A DNA stretch of 64,000 bases from an uncultured Prevotellaceae bacterium (GTDB lineage Bacteria; Bacteroidota; Bacteroidia; Bacteroidales; Bacteroidaceae): positions 1 to 64,000 of the forward strand of contig OMZS01000014.1 in the NCBI GenBank assembly GCA_900315565.1, read 5' to 3'. The first letter of the stretch is position 1; each line of letters begins with the position of its first letter. Below are positions 25,355-33,555 of the stretch, piece by piece. The notes beneath the pieces were generated by a model that was given only the letters and a program-made list of their open reading frames with translations, made no database searches and was not told the DNA's origin. A program made the translations under genes and the position numbers.

Positions 25355-26275
25355 ATGATAAACAAAAAACTAATATACGCTCCTTTCGACGACCGCCTGC
25401 CTGCGAAGCGCCGCACAGAGATTGCGGTGAGCATGTCGGACTTGGTCATGCAGGTTGTCACTTATGTCATCTGCCGCACCATGGTCGATTGTCAGCAGCT
25501 GTTGCAGCAGAACGAGCAACTGCGAGTGGCGCATGCCTTCTTGCAGCGGGCGCTTACCACCCATTTGAGCAACCACAAGCTGACCACCGAGGGCATTGTC
25601 TATAGCTATCAAGGGCAGGCGTTTGAGTTGCACGAGGAATACAAGACAACGATTCTGACGCGCTCGGTTTATGAGCATTTGGTCACGTTCTATTTTCTTT
25701 TTGCGCATCCCAAAAGTGCCGCTGAGCGCAGCATCGTATGGCTGTACTGGCAAATCAACAGCAAGAAAAACTTGCTGAGTGCGACTGCCACGGCCAGCGT
25801 GCCCGTGCCTACTGCCGAGCAGCAGAACATTGACGAAATAGAACAGTTGAGAAACCAGATAAAAGAAACATCCATTGGGCAACAATGCTGGGCAAAACTT
25901 GACAAATGGACCAGTCCTCATACCCTTGCGAGCAATGGTTGCATAGCTTTCACGCAGGATGACGGCCGTTACGACGTGAAGCGCGTTTCCTACAGTCAGG
26001 CATGGCGCTATCTGTTCGACAACGAGCAAACGGCTTTGCTCTATCGCCAGCTGAGCATTCACTGTCACCCCATCTACGACGGTTTGATTCAGTATCAGAG
26101 TCAGGCGGCCACCGATGAGGGCAACGATGCCATTCCGCTCTATTTCTCCAGCAGTTTTTTGGCACAGTTGTGCCTGCTGTTTCTCGGCCTCCTTCCCGAC
26201 GGCAACCAAATGGCTGCCGCGCAATTCAGTACGAAGGAACTAAAAACTTTCCGCGCATTGGCAAAACTAGTTTAA
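25355..26275 (+). CDS. Conserved hypothetical protein
   Basis: 306 residues, soluble, largely helical with many Gln, His and Leu and no signal peptide. Segments such as RTEIAVSMSDLVMQVVTYV and YKTTILTRSVYEHLVTFYFL recall proteins annotated DUF5677 (helical, possibly linked to mobile or defence loci), but the match is from memory and weak. It has its own promoter-like sequence and is followed by a perfect 50-bp palindrome, so it is probably a single-gene unit. Confidence 0.6.
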   Translation: MINKKLIYAPFDDRLPAKRRTEIAVSMSDLVMQVVTYVICRTMVDCQQLLQQNEQLRVAHAFLQRALTTHLSNHKLTTEGIVYSYQGQAFELHEEYKTTILTRSVYEHLVTFYFLFAHPKSAAERSIVWLYWQINSKKNLLSATATASVPVPTAEQQNIDEIEQLRNQIKETSIGQQCWAKLDKWTSPHTLASNGCIAFTQDDGRYDVKRVSYSQAWRYLFDNEQTALLYRQLSIHCHPIYDGLIQYQSQAATDEGNDAIPLYFSSSFLAQLCLLFLGLLPDGNQMAAAQFSTKELKTFRALAKLV

Positions 26276-26325
26276 GGAATGAGAAATGGGAAATAAGGAT
26301 ATCCTTATTTCCCATTTCTCATTCC
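26276..26325. terminator. Perfect 50-bp palindrome, bidirectional terminator
   Basis: Two 25-nt arms starting GGAATGAGAAATGGG meet at GGATATCC with no loop. It begins right after the stop of the hypothetical gene and covers the stop codon of the convergent MGMT-family gene (26319-26321). It is probably a shared terminator for both; the arms use the same GAATGAGAAAT words as nearby spacers. Confidence 0.75.
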
Positions 26326-26642
26326 TCATTTTCCGTCGGTTCCCACAGGTGGCGGCTCATGTCCACATGGCCGTTGGGGCAGAACTTTACACCCTCTTGT
26401 TCTAATAGCTCACGCTGACGGCTCCATCCGGGAGCAGTGCGCCCAACAACGTTCACTACGCGGTGGCAGGGCAGTTTTTCAGCACCAGGCGTGTAGCGCA
26501 GTGTGCGCCCCACCATGCGGGCGTGACTCGGCCATCCTGCCAAGGCGGCAATGTAGCCATAGGTGGTCACCATTCCGGCAGGTATCTGGCTGACGATGTT
26601 CAGCACGTCGTCCTTGAAAGCCCGTGCCTGGATTGCATTCAT
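26319..26642 (-). CDS. MGMT-family DNA-binding/alkyltransferase-like protein
   Basis: 107 residues, only the C-terminal DNA-binding half of an O6-alkylguanine transferase. The helix-turn-helix region (PAGMVTTYGYIAALAG) and the RY(T/S)PGAEKLPCHRVV block are present. C59 in P58-C-H-R keeps the alkyl-acceptor cysteine that most alkyltransferase-like (ATL) proteins replace with Trp, so methyl transfer is possible; the usual N-terminal domain is absent. The start at 26642 (MNAIQARAF) is chosen over the longer frame because AGAGGAAT precedes it and the upstream gene ends 1 nt away. Confidence 0.82.
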   Translation of the reverse strand: MNAIQARAFKDDVLNIVSQIPAGMVTTYGYIAALAGWPSHARMVGRTLRYTPGAEKLPCHRVVNVVGRTAPGWSRQRELLEQEGVKFCPNGHVDMSRHLWEPTENEE

Positions 26643-26643
26643 T

Positions 26644-27165
26644 TTATTCCTCTTTCTTTGCGTCCTCTTCGAGATACCATTTCGAATAGGCAACGTAGTG
26701 CTTGGCGTTGTCGGTCAGTCCGGGGCGTGTGGGCTTGATATACTTGGCGGGTACGCCACCCCATATTTCGTTTGCTCCTATCTTTGTGTTTTGGAGCACG
26801 AGAGCGCCTGCTGCAACAACGGCACCGGGGCCCACCTCGCAGTTGTCGAGTAGCGTTGCGCCCATTCCTATGAGCGCACCGTCGTGGATGGTGCATGCAT
26901 GTACGGTGACGTTGTGGCCGATAGTGACATCGTTACCGATGTGCGTGGGACCGGTGTCGTGGGTGACATGAATGCACGAGCCGTCCTGCACATTGGTGCG
27001 GTCGCCAATGGTGATGGGAGCCACGTCGCCGCGAATGACGGCGTTGAACCACACCGAGCATTCGTCGCCCATGGTGACTTCGCCAACGATGGTGGCATTT
27101 TCACTGAAATAGCAGTCTTTTCCCCATTTAGGGGTCAGTCCTTTGATGCTTTTGATGAGAGCCAT
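26644..27165 (-). CDS. Gamma carbonic anhydrase family protein
   Basis: 173 residues forming a left-handed beta-helix of hexapeptide repeats (for example IVGEVTMGDECSVWFNAVI and IGDRTNVQDGSCIHVTHD). The three zinc-ligand histidines are plausible in HVTHD, GHNVTVH and VHAC positions. Such YrdA/PaaY-type trimers hydrate CO2 or act on thioesters; activity cannot be decided here. It lies upstream of the MGMT-family gene with 1 nt between. Confidence 0.9.
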   Translation of the reverse strand: MALIKSIKGLTPKWGKDCYFSENATIVGEVTMGDECSVWFNAVIRGDVAPITIGDRTNVQDGSCIHVTHDTGPTHIGNDVTIGHNVTVHACTIHDGALIGMGATLLDNCEVGPGAVVAAGALVLQNTKIGANEIWGGVPAKYIKPTRPGLTDNAKHYVAYSKWYLEEDAKKEE

Positions 27166-27304
27166 GATTAGATTTGAGGGTTGAGAGGTTGATAATTAAG
27201 GGTTGAAGGTTGAGAATTGAAAATAGAGAATTGAGGTTTGGGATTTGTAAAGTGATGAACACTCTCACTACAAACCTCAAACCTCAACTCTCATATCTCA
27301 ACTC
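27166..27304. repeat. Word-repeat gap with imperfect hairpin
   Basis: GGTTGAGAATTGAGG-type words fill the gap between acyl-CoA dehydrogenase and gamma carbonic anhydrase. 27231-27255 pairs imperfectly with 27263-27287 (TTGAGGTTTG against CAAACCTCAA), a likely terminator for the acyl-CoA dehydrogenase operon. Confidence 0.7.
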
Positions 27305-29011
27305 TTAGGCTTTGAAACTGTCAAGGTTTTCTGTCTGGAAGTTCTTGATGTATGCGGCCTTGCCGAGCACGTTCTCTTCAGCCATGCGTACATAGACGTC
27401 AGCAGACTTCTGGAACAGTTCGGGAGCCTTTGCGGCATCGCGGATAATGAGCAGCGACATCACCAGCTCGCAAGTCATGTCGTACAGACGGCGGGCCAGG
27501 AAATCGAAAGCGTCCTGATTCTCCAGGCCCTTTGCGTAGGCGAGTGCGTCCTCATACACAGGGATGAGTTTCTCTACACGGGCCTTGAGAGCTGTATCAG
27601 CGCCCTCGGGGAGGGCTTCAAGCATTTCCTTGATATTGTTGAGCATTGTGCCATTGCTGATGTAGCGGATGGCGGCAACAACCTGCAGTTGGGTTGTGCC
27701 TTCGTAGATGCTGAAGATGCGGGCATCGCGGTAGAGACGCTGACACTTGTACTCCATGATGAAGCCCGAGCCACCGTGAATAGAGATAGCGTCGTAGGCG
27801 TTCTGGTTGGCGTACTCGGAGTTCATACCCTTGGCTAGCGGTGTGAAGGCATCGGCCAGACGCTGATACTTCTTCAGTTCCTGCTTCTCCTCGGGCGTCA
27901 GCTTGCGGTCGCGCTCGATGTCCTCAAGACATTTGTAAACATCCACGTAGCAAGCCGTCTGATACAACAGCGAGCGGCCTGCGTCGAGCTTGGCCTTCAT
28001 GCGGCTGAGCATGTCATAGACAGCAGGGAAATTGATGATTTTCTCACCAAACTGGGCGCGCTCCTTGGCGTAAGCCAGTGCCTCGTTGTAGGCTTCTTGG
28101 CTGAGACCCACACTCTGTGCGGCGATACCCAGACGGGCACCGTTCATCAGGGCCATCACATACTTGATGAGTCCCAAGCGGGTGCTGCCGCAGAGTTCTG
28201 CCTTCGCATTTTTGTAGGTCAGCTCGCAGGTGGGTGAGCCGTGGATACCGAGCTTGTGCTCAATGTGGCGAACGTTTACGCCGCCCTGACGCTTGTCGTA
28301 GATGAACATCGACAGGCCGCGGCCGTCCTTGGTGCCTTCCTCAGAGCGGGCCAGCACAAGGTGGATGTCTGAGTCGCCGTTGGTGATGAAACGCTTCACA
28401 CCGTTCAGGCGCCAGCACTGCTCTTTCTCGTCGTAGGTGGCCTTCAGCATGACGCGCTGCAGGTCGGAGCCGGCATCGGGCTCGGTGAGGTCCATACTCA
28501 TGCCCTCGCCAGCGCAGACGCGCGGAATGTACTTCTGGCGCTGCTCCTCGCTGCCAAACTCATAGAGGGTGTCGATGCAGCTCTGCAGGCTCCAGATGTT
28601 CTGGAAACCGGCATCGGCGGCGCTGATTACCTCGCTCAGCATGGAGAACACGGCGTTGGGCAGATTCAAGCCGCCGTAACGGCGGGGCATACTAACACCC
28701 CACAGGCCAGCCTTGCGGGTGGCGTCGAGGTTCTCAAACGTCTTGCTTGCATAAATCATGCGGCCATTCTCAAGGTGCGGACCCTCGAGGTCAACGTCCT
28801 CGCTATTGGGAGCGATGATATTGGCAGCCACGTCGCCGGTGATGTCGAGAATCTGCTTGTAGTTCTCGATGGCGTCGCCCAGATCAACGGGAGCGTAGTC
28901 ATATTCTTTCGCGTCAGCGAAACCCTTTTCTTTCAGCTCAACGATACGAGCCATCAGGGGGTGGTTGAGATAGAACCCTATCTCGGGGTGGTCACTATAA
29001 TAATTTGCCAT
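27305..29011 (-). CDS. Acyl-CoA dehydrogenase
   Basis: 568 residues, longer than the classic about 385 because of an N-terminal and a C-terminal helical extension. FAD/acyl-CoA motifs are seen: MSMDLTEPDAGSD near 172-184, RFITNGDSD, the Arg-rich ERAQFGEKI and the C-terminal catalytic Glu region IYEGTTQLQ. It oxidises acyl-CoA and passes electrons to electron-transferring flavoprotein; etfB and etfA lie just upstream in the same direction, with two small membrane proteins between. Substrate chain length is not evident. Confidence 0.92.
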   Translation of the reverse strand: MANYYSDHPEIGFYLNHPLMARIVELKEKGFADAKEYDYAPVDLGDAIENYKQILDITGDVAANIIAPNSEDVDLEGPHLENGRMIYASKTFENLDATRKAGLWGVSMPRRYGGLNLPNAVFSMLSEVISAADAGFQNIWSLQSCIDTLYEFGSEEQRQKYIPRVCAGEGMSMDLTEPDAGSDLQRVMLKATYDEKEQCWRLNGVKRFITNGDSDIHLVLARSEEGTKDGRGLSMFIYDKRQGGVNVRHIEHKLGIHGSPTCELTYKNAKAELCGSTRLGLIKYVMALMNGARLGIAAQSVGLSQEAYNEALAYAKERAQFGEKIINFPAVYDMLSRMKAKLDAGRSLLYQTACYVDVYKCLEDIERDRKLTPEEKQELKKYQRLADAFTPLAKGMNSEYANQNAYDAISIHGGSGFIMEYKCQRLYRDARIFSIYEGTTQLQVVAAIRYISNGTMLNNIKEMLEALPEGADTALKARVEKLIPVYEDALAYAKGLENQDAFDFLARRLYDMTCELVMSLLIIRDAAKAPELFQKSADVYVRMAEENVLGKAAYIKNFQTENLDSFKA

Positions 29012-29020
29012 GTTTTATTT

Positions 29021-29203
29021 CTATTTATTCTTGTAAAACTTGATGGACCATTTGAATAATAATGCCGAAAGAACAATATCTATTGCATACAGCCACCATT
29101 TGTCGAAATGATGGGCTGCGGCGTAATGGTTCTTTGCCCATAAGAGAAAAAAGAGCAATAGCCATATTGCAATGAGAATCAGTAGCTTGGTTGTTTTCGG
29201 CAT
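29021..29203 (-). CDS. Membrane microprotein between etfA and acyl-CoA dehydrogenase (second)
   Basis: 60 residues with two hydrophobic helices (ILIAIWLLLFFLLWAK at about 8-23 and YAIDIVLSALLFKW at about 39-52) and a basic end (SIKFYKNK). It is 9 nt upstream of the acyl-CoA dehydrogenase start and 24 nt after the preceding microprotein. No family is recognised. The tight fit within the operon argues for a real gene; a role in anchoring the flavoprotein complex is only inference. Confidence 0.7.
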   Translation of the reverse strand: MPKTTKLLILIAIWLLLFFLLWAKNHYAAAHHFDKWWLYAIDIVLSALLFKWSIKFYKNK

Positions 29204-29227
29204 GTTATTCTTTAAGATATTATGTTC

Positions 29228-29416
29228 TTATTTGTTTTCTTGATTCTTCTTATGAATTCTTCCTCCTATTCTTGAGCCAGAAACAGTGCCCAACACAAAA
29301 GCACAAAAGTTTACTAATGCTGCAAGCTTAAAATCACCTTTTGTAAAAAGGTAATAGGCTACGCCGAGCAGTACAAGGGCGAAAATGAAGAGGAAATAAT
29401 CTAAAAATGCTTTCAT
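29228..29416 (-). CDS. Membrane microprotein between etfA and acyl-CoA dehydrogenase (first)
   Basis: 62 residues with two hydrophobic helices (YFLFIFALVLLGVAYYLF at about 6-23 and LAALVNFCAFVLGTVSG at about 32-48) and a basic tail (RIGGRIHKKNQENK). Its ATG lies 1 nt after the etfA stop (TAAGATG), so it is translationally coupled to etfA. The family is unknown. Confidence 0.72.
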   Translation of the reverse strand: MKAFLDYFLFIFALVLLGVAYYLFTKGDFKLAALVNFCAFVLGTVSGSRIGGRIHKKNQENK

Positions 29417-29417
29417 C

Positions 29418-30440
29418 TTACTTCGAATTCTGCTTGTAGTACTTGATCAGTTTGGGAACCACTTCCTCAACGGTACCTACAATCACGTAGTCGGCAATGC
29501 GGTTGATGGGCGCATCGGGGTCAGAGTTGATGCTGATGATGATGCCGGAGTCCTGCATACCGGCGATGTGCTGAATCTGACCGGAGATGCCGCAGGCGAT
29601 ATACACCTTGGGATGAACCGTTACACCCGTCTGACCAATCTGACGGTCGTGGTCCAACCATCCTGCATCCACGGCAGCGCGGCTACCACCCACCTCGCCA
29701 TGCAGCACTTTAGCCAGCTGGAACAGCATGTCGAAGTTCTCCTTCGAGCCCATGCCGTAACCACCGGCCACCACGATGGGCGCACCCTTCAGATTGTGCT
29801 TGGCAGCCTCCACATGGTGGTCGAGCACCTTGACGACGAAAGCCTCGGGGCTGACGTACTTACTTACCTCGGGATAAACCACCTCCTTGCGGCACTCGCC
29901 ATCGTAGAGCGCTTTCTGCATGACGCCCGAGCGGACCGTGGCCATCTGCGGACGGTGGTCGGGGTTGACGATGGTGGCCACGATGTTACCACCGAAGGCG
30001 GGACGAATCTGATAGAGCAGATTCTCATAAACCTTATTATTCTTCTTATCCTCGTAAGGGCCAATCTCCAGTTCGGTGCAGTCTGCTGTCAGACCAGAGG
30101 TGAGCGACGAACTGACGCGCGGTCCGAGGTCGCGGCCAATGACCGTGGCACCCATCAGGCAGATTTGCGGCTGCTCCTCTTTGAAGAGGTTCACCAGAAT
30201 GTCGGTGTGGGGAGCCGAGGTGTAGGGGAATAGTCCTTCGCCGTCGAAAACAAACAGCTGATCGACGCCGTAGGGCAGAATCTGCTCTTCTACCTGACCC
30301 TTGATGCCCGTTCCGGCAACAACGGCGTGGAGCTCAACACCCAGTTCATTGGCGAGCTTGCGACCCTTGGTCAGCAGCTCCTGAGATACTTCCTGCACGG
30401 TTGTGCCTTCTATCTCGCAATATACAAATACGTTGTTCAT
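29418..30440 (-). CDS. etfA: Electron-transferring flavoprotein alpha subunit
   Basis: 340 residues. The C-terminal FAD-binding domain has the typical block PIVVAGGYGMGSKENFDML, then VGGSRAAVDAGW, GQTGVTVHPKVYIACGISG and the NSDPDAPI signature with TVEEVVPKLI at the end. It pairs with EtfB to accept electrons from acyl-CoA dehydrogenase. Gene order is etfB-etfA-two microproteins-acyl-CoA dehydrogenase. Confidence 0.95.
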   Translation of the reverse strand: MNNVFVYCEIEGTTVQEVSQELLTKGRKLANELGVELHAVVAGTGIKGQVEEQILPYGVDQLFVFDGEGLFPYTSAPHTDILVNLFKEEQPQICLMGATVIGRDLGPRVSSSLTSGLTADCTELEIGPYEDKKNNKVYENLLYQIRPAFGGNIVATIVNPDHRPQMATVRSGVMQKALYDGECRKEVVYPEVSKYVSPEAFVVKVLDHHVEAAKHNLKGAPIVVAGGYGMGSKENFDMLFQLAKVLHGEVGGSRAAVDAGWLDHDRQIGQTGVTVHPKVYIACGISGQIQHIAGMQDSGIIISINSDPDAPINRIADYVIVGTVEEVVPKLIKYYKQNSK

Positions 30441-30471
30441 AATTTCAATTCATGATGCATGATGCATTGTT

Positions 30472-31344
30472 TTAGCCAATGATTTTCTCGTCCAACAATT
30501 CTTTGATCATTCCTTCGATATCAGCATCCGAAGCCGTCAAAGTTTTCGACTCCTTAGCCTGGAACACGATGTTCTTGATGGCTTTCACCTTCGTGGGAGA
30601 GCCAGAGAGTCCGCATTGCGATGCGTCGCCATCTACGTCGGCCACGCTCCACTGGTTGAGTGTCAGATAGGGGCGCTCGTCGTACAAATAGTCGTAGGCT
30701 GTTCCTTCGGCTGGGCGCTCCAGCGGACATGTTGCATATTTGTATTTCATCACCAGCTTGGCGTTCTGCGGGCGGCAGGGCGCTGCGCTTCCGTTCACGG
30801 TGATGACCACGGGCAGCGGAGCCTCTACGGTCTCCACGCCGCCGTCGATGACGCGCTTGATGGTGGCAACGCCGTTGTTCACCGAGCAGACTTCCTCGGC
30901 ATAGGTCACCTGATTGAGACCCAGTTTCTGAGCCACCTGCGGGCCCACCTGGGCAGTGTCGCCGTCGATGGCCTGGCGGCCGCCGATAACAATATCCACG
31001 TCGCCGATCTTCTTGATGGCGGTGGCCAATGCGTAGCTGGTGGCTAGCGTATCGGCACCGGCAAACAGGCGGTCGGTCAGGAGCCAGCCTGTGTCAGCAC
31101 CACGGTAAAGTCCCTGACGAATAATTTCGCCAGCACGCGGAGGTCCCATCGTGAGGATTCCTACTGTAGAGCCCGGGTGCTGCTCTTTCAGTCGAAGAGC
31201 CTGTTCCAAGGCATTCAAATCTTCGGGATTGAAGATAGCGGGCAAGGCAGCACGGTTTACGGTGCCTTCGGCTGTCATTGCATCCTTACCCACATTTCGG
31301 GTGTCTGGCACTTGTTTGGCCAGCACAACAATCTTTAAAGCCAT
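30472..31344 (-). CDS. etfB: Electron-transferring flavoprotein beta subunit
   Basis: 290 residues. Start chosen at 31344 (MALKIVVLAKQVPDT), the conserved EtfB N-terminus; the frame extends upstream but those codons lie between the promoter and this ATG. Blocks include PEDLNALEQALRLKE and GGRQAIDGDTAQVGPQVA. Bifurcating and non-bifurcating ETFs cannot be told apart reliably by eye. The etfB-etfA gap carries a small GATGCATGATGCAT repeat. First gene of the operon. Confidence 0.95.
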   Translation of the reverse strand: MALKIVVLAKQVPDTRNVGKDAMTAEGTVNRAALPAIFNPEDLNALEQALRLKEQHPGSTVGILTMGPPRAGEIIRQGLYRGADTGWLLTDRLFAGADTLATSYALATAIKKIGDVDIVIGGRQAIDGDTAQVGPQVAQKLGLNQVTYAEEVCSVNNGVATIKRVIDGGVETVEAPLPVVITVNGSAAPCRPQNAKLVMKYKYATCPLERPAEGTAYDYLYDERPYLTLNQWSVADVDGDASQCGLSGSPTKVKAIKNIVFQAKESKTLTASDADIEGMIKELLDEKIIG

Positions 31345-31389
31345 AAAAAATATAAAATAAAAAGTGTTATCTTCTTTAAAAAGCGGGTG

Positions 31390-31397
31390 CAAAGGTA
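31390..31397 (-). promoter_or_regulatory. etfB operon promoter -7 box
   Basis: TACCTTTG on the minus strand, 45 bp upstream of the etfB ATG, with a TTTTG stretch about 20 bp further upstream. Confidence 0.7.
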
Positions 31398-31584
31398 CAC
31401 TATTTTGGGCACTTTACAAAATAAAATGCACAAAATCGCTCCATTTGTGCGCAAATCGGCTGTTTTGTGCAATTATTTGCCTGTTTCTCACCTTTTTATC
31501 CGCGATGCTTTCTCTAGAAAGTGTGTGAGCGGCCTTTCAGAGAGTTTCTGTCGTGAATGGTTTTCATCATTCTCAGGAAAGCAG

Positions 31585-31695
31585 AATTATCTCACGACGA
31601 TACACCCAAATTATCTAGAAAATTACAACATAACTCACGACGATAATTTTCTAAACCACGACGATAAAAAAATATCTCACGACGATATGCCAAAA
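31585..31695. repeat. CTAG-core array with 21-bp phased half-units, copy 3 (one-sided)
   Basis: A left arm (TTATCTCACGACGATA, phase 31592) lies 23 bp from the CTAG core at 31615-31618, but no inverted right arm follows. Instead three further same-direction half-units occur at 31635, 31656 and 31677, each 21 bp apart (TAACTCACGACG, AAACCACGACG, ATATCTCACGACG). Confidence 0.85.
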
Positions 31696-31731
31696 TTATC
31701 AAGTTTGAATTATACAGAAAGAATGAAGATT

Positions 31732-31860
31732 TACGCTCCGCGCCTTTCAAAAACAAAGAAAAACAAAAGCAAACAAGGAAAAACAGGTTTTTATTTGTAC
31801 CCCCCCGGTTTTTATTCGTTTTTCTTGGTTTTTCTTTGTTTTTGAAAGGCGCGGAGCGTA
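31732..31860. repeat. Large inverted repeat with perfect 33-bp arms
   Basis: Arms 31732-31764 and 31828-31860 are perfect inverted copies (TACGCTCCGCGCCTTTC at the outer ends), separated by 63 nt that include a C7 tract. No clear target-site duplication is visible. It starts 36 nt after the pepD stop, so it may terminate pepD transcription, or it may be a small mobile element. Confidence 0.85.
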
Positions 31861-31895
31861 AAAAAGATGCAGATGCTTCTGGACTTTTTCTCGAA

Positions 31896-33353
31896 TTACT
31901 TTTCGGGAATGTCCTCGAGCGTTTTCTTGAGCAGCTGCCAGAACGGCTCGACGGTGGCGATGAGGGCACGTTCGCTGGTGGTGTGGGGCGATTTCATGGT
32001 CGGACCGAGCGAAACCACGTCAAGGTGCGGGTATTTGCCCAGAATAACCGAGCATTCCAGTCCGGCGTGGTCCACCTGAATGATGCCTTCGCCACCGAAA
32101 AGTTCCTTAAATTCGCGCAGCAGCAGGTGCAGTATCTCGCTTTGCGGGTTGGGATCCCAGCCGCCGTAGCTTCCGGCAGTCTCTACCTTCATTCCGGCCA
32201 TGTTGAAGCAGCTTTCGAGCATGCAGACAATGTAGTCTTTCATGTCCTCGCGACTAGAGCGGGCAAGAATCTTCAGTGCGGCCTTGCCGTCGGCAATGTC
32301 GATGATGGCTAGGTTCGAGCTGGTTTCCACCACGTCGGGGTAAGAGGGAATCATGCGCACCACACCGTCGTGGCAAGCATAGATGGCGCTGACCAGATTG
32401 TCCTGAATCTCTACTGGAACCTCGGTTTTGGGTGCCTCAACATCCTCTGCGTAGAACTCAATGCCGCTCTCGATGTTCTTAAACTGGTCGGTGAAGTCGG
32501 CCTTCCAGTCATCTACCAGCTCGCGCAGGGCGGCAACGTTCTCCTTGGGCAGTGTGAGCACCACCTCGGCCTTGAACGGAATAGCGTTGCGCATGTTTCC
32601 GCCGTGCCAGGTGGCCAGCCGTGCCTCGCATTCCTCAATGGCCTCGCGCACGAAGCGCACCATGAGTTTGTTGGCGTTGGCGCGGCCCTCGTGAATCTCC
32701 AGACCAGAGTGTCCGCCGCGCAGCCCCTTGAGCGTCACGCGCACGGCCACGTCGTCGGGGTCGGTGTCAGCCTCTTTGTAGTTGAGGGTGGCGGTAACGT
32801 CGATGCCACCGGCGCTGCCGATGACGAATTTGCCCCAGGTCTCAGAGTCGAGGTTGAGCAGAATGTCGCCGTTCAGCTCGCCCGTGGGCAGCGCGTTGGC
32901 ACCAAACATGCCCGTCTCCTCGTCGGCTGTGATGAGAGCCTCCACGGGACCGTGCTTCAGGGTCTTGTCTTCCATGACGGCCATGATAGAGGCTACGCCC
33001 AGGCCATTGTCGGCGCCGAGCGTGGTTCCGCGTGCCTTCACCCACTCGCCGTCAACATAGGGCTGGATGGGGTCGGTCTCGAAGTTGTGCTTGCTTTCAG
33101 GGGTTTTCTGCGGCACCATGTCCATGTGGGCCTGCAGAATGACGCCTTTGCGGTTTTCCATGCCGGGGAATGCCGGTTTGCGCATTACGATATTGTCGGC
33201 AGCGTCTTTGAATGCATCCACTCCGGCCTGTTTGGCGAAGTCGAGCAGAAACTGTTGTACTTTCTCGAGGTGTCCCGACGGACGCGGCACCTGTGTCAGC
33301 GCATAGAAATTCTTCCATACGCACTGCGGATTTAAGTTTTGAATTTCGTTCAT
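31896..33353 (-). CDS. pepD: Aminoacyl-histidine dipeptidase (peptidase M20)
   Basis: 485 residues, normal for PepD. Zinc-binding motifs of M20C: LQAHMDMVPQK near 75-85, TLGADNGLGVA with the bridging Asp, and ADEETGMFGA with the catalytic Glu pair. A lid domain lies between about 190 and 390, followed by a C-terminal catalytic part with HAGLECS. It hydrolyses Xaa-His and other dipeptides. With the hut operon in the same window it could feed histidine use, but they are 13 kb apart and not co-transcribed. Confidence 0.94.
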   Translation of the reverse strand: MNEIQNLNPQCVWKNFYALTQVPRPSGHLEKVQQFLLDFAKQAGVDAFKDAADNIVMRKPAFPGMENRKGVILQAHMDMVPQKTPESKHNFETDPIQPYVDGEWVKARGTTLGADNGLGVASIMAVMEDKTLKHGPVEALITADEETGMFGANALPTGELNGDILLNLDSETWGKFVIGSAGGIDVTATLNYKEADTDPDDVAVRVTLKGLRGGHSGLEIHEGRANANKLMVRFVREAIEECEARLATWHGGNMRNAIPFKAEVVLTLPKENVAALRELVDDWKADFTDQFKNIESGIEFYAEDVEAPKTEVPVEIQDNLVSAIYACHDGVVRMIPSYPDVVETSSNLAIIDIADGKAALKILARSSREDMKDYIVCMLESCFNMAGMKVETAGSYGGWDPNPQSEILHLLLREFKELFGGEGIIQVDHAGLECSVILGKYPHLDVVSLGPTMKSPHTTSERALIATVEPFWQLLKKTLEDIPEK

Positions 33354-33369
33354 AGTGGTTAGGTTTTAG

Positions 33370-33550
33370 TTAATATTTTTATTTCTGATGTTCGTGTTTA
33401 CCACAGATTTCACGGATTGTACGGATTTTCCCGCCATCTTTATTTCCTGGGTGATTTCTCCGGATTACTGCGGCTAAAGCCGCGATGAACGCAGCATATA
33501 TCTGTTAAATCTGTCGTTTACGGCAATATAGATTGTAATCATCCGTGTCA
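33370..33550. repeat. Gap with ACGGATT/ATCTGTT-type repeats
   Basis: The 202-bp gap between the YbhN-type gene and pepD has words such as CAGATTTCACGGATTGTACG, a GCGGCTAAAGCCGC hairpin near 33471-33484 and TCTGTTAAATCTGT repeats. Similar 'ACGGATT' repeats are scattered in unrelated bacterial genomes. No gene is seen. Confidence 0.6.
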
Positions 33551-33555
33551 TCTGT

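Larger units (their letters stand above)
31345..31895. other. 551-bp gap: etfB promoter, phased repeat array and large inverted repeat
   Basis: From right to left on the minus strand: the 3' side of pepD, a 33-bp inverted repeat (31732-31860), a 21-bp phased array (31585-31690), a degenerate copy around TCTAGA at 31512-31517 and the etfB promoter at 31390-31397. An open frame covers much of it on the plus strand but consists of repeat DNA and is not supported as a gene. Confidence 0.7.

Noticed and set aside
31387..31845. Plus-strand open frame of 152 codons between etfB and pepD
   Set aside because: It is formed of the phased repeat and one arm of the inverted repeat, overlaps the etfB promoter and has a low-complexity translation.
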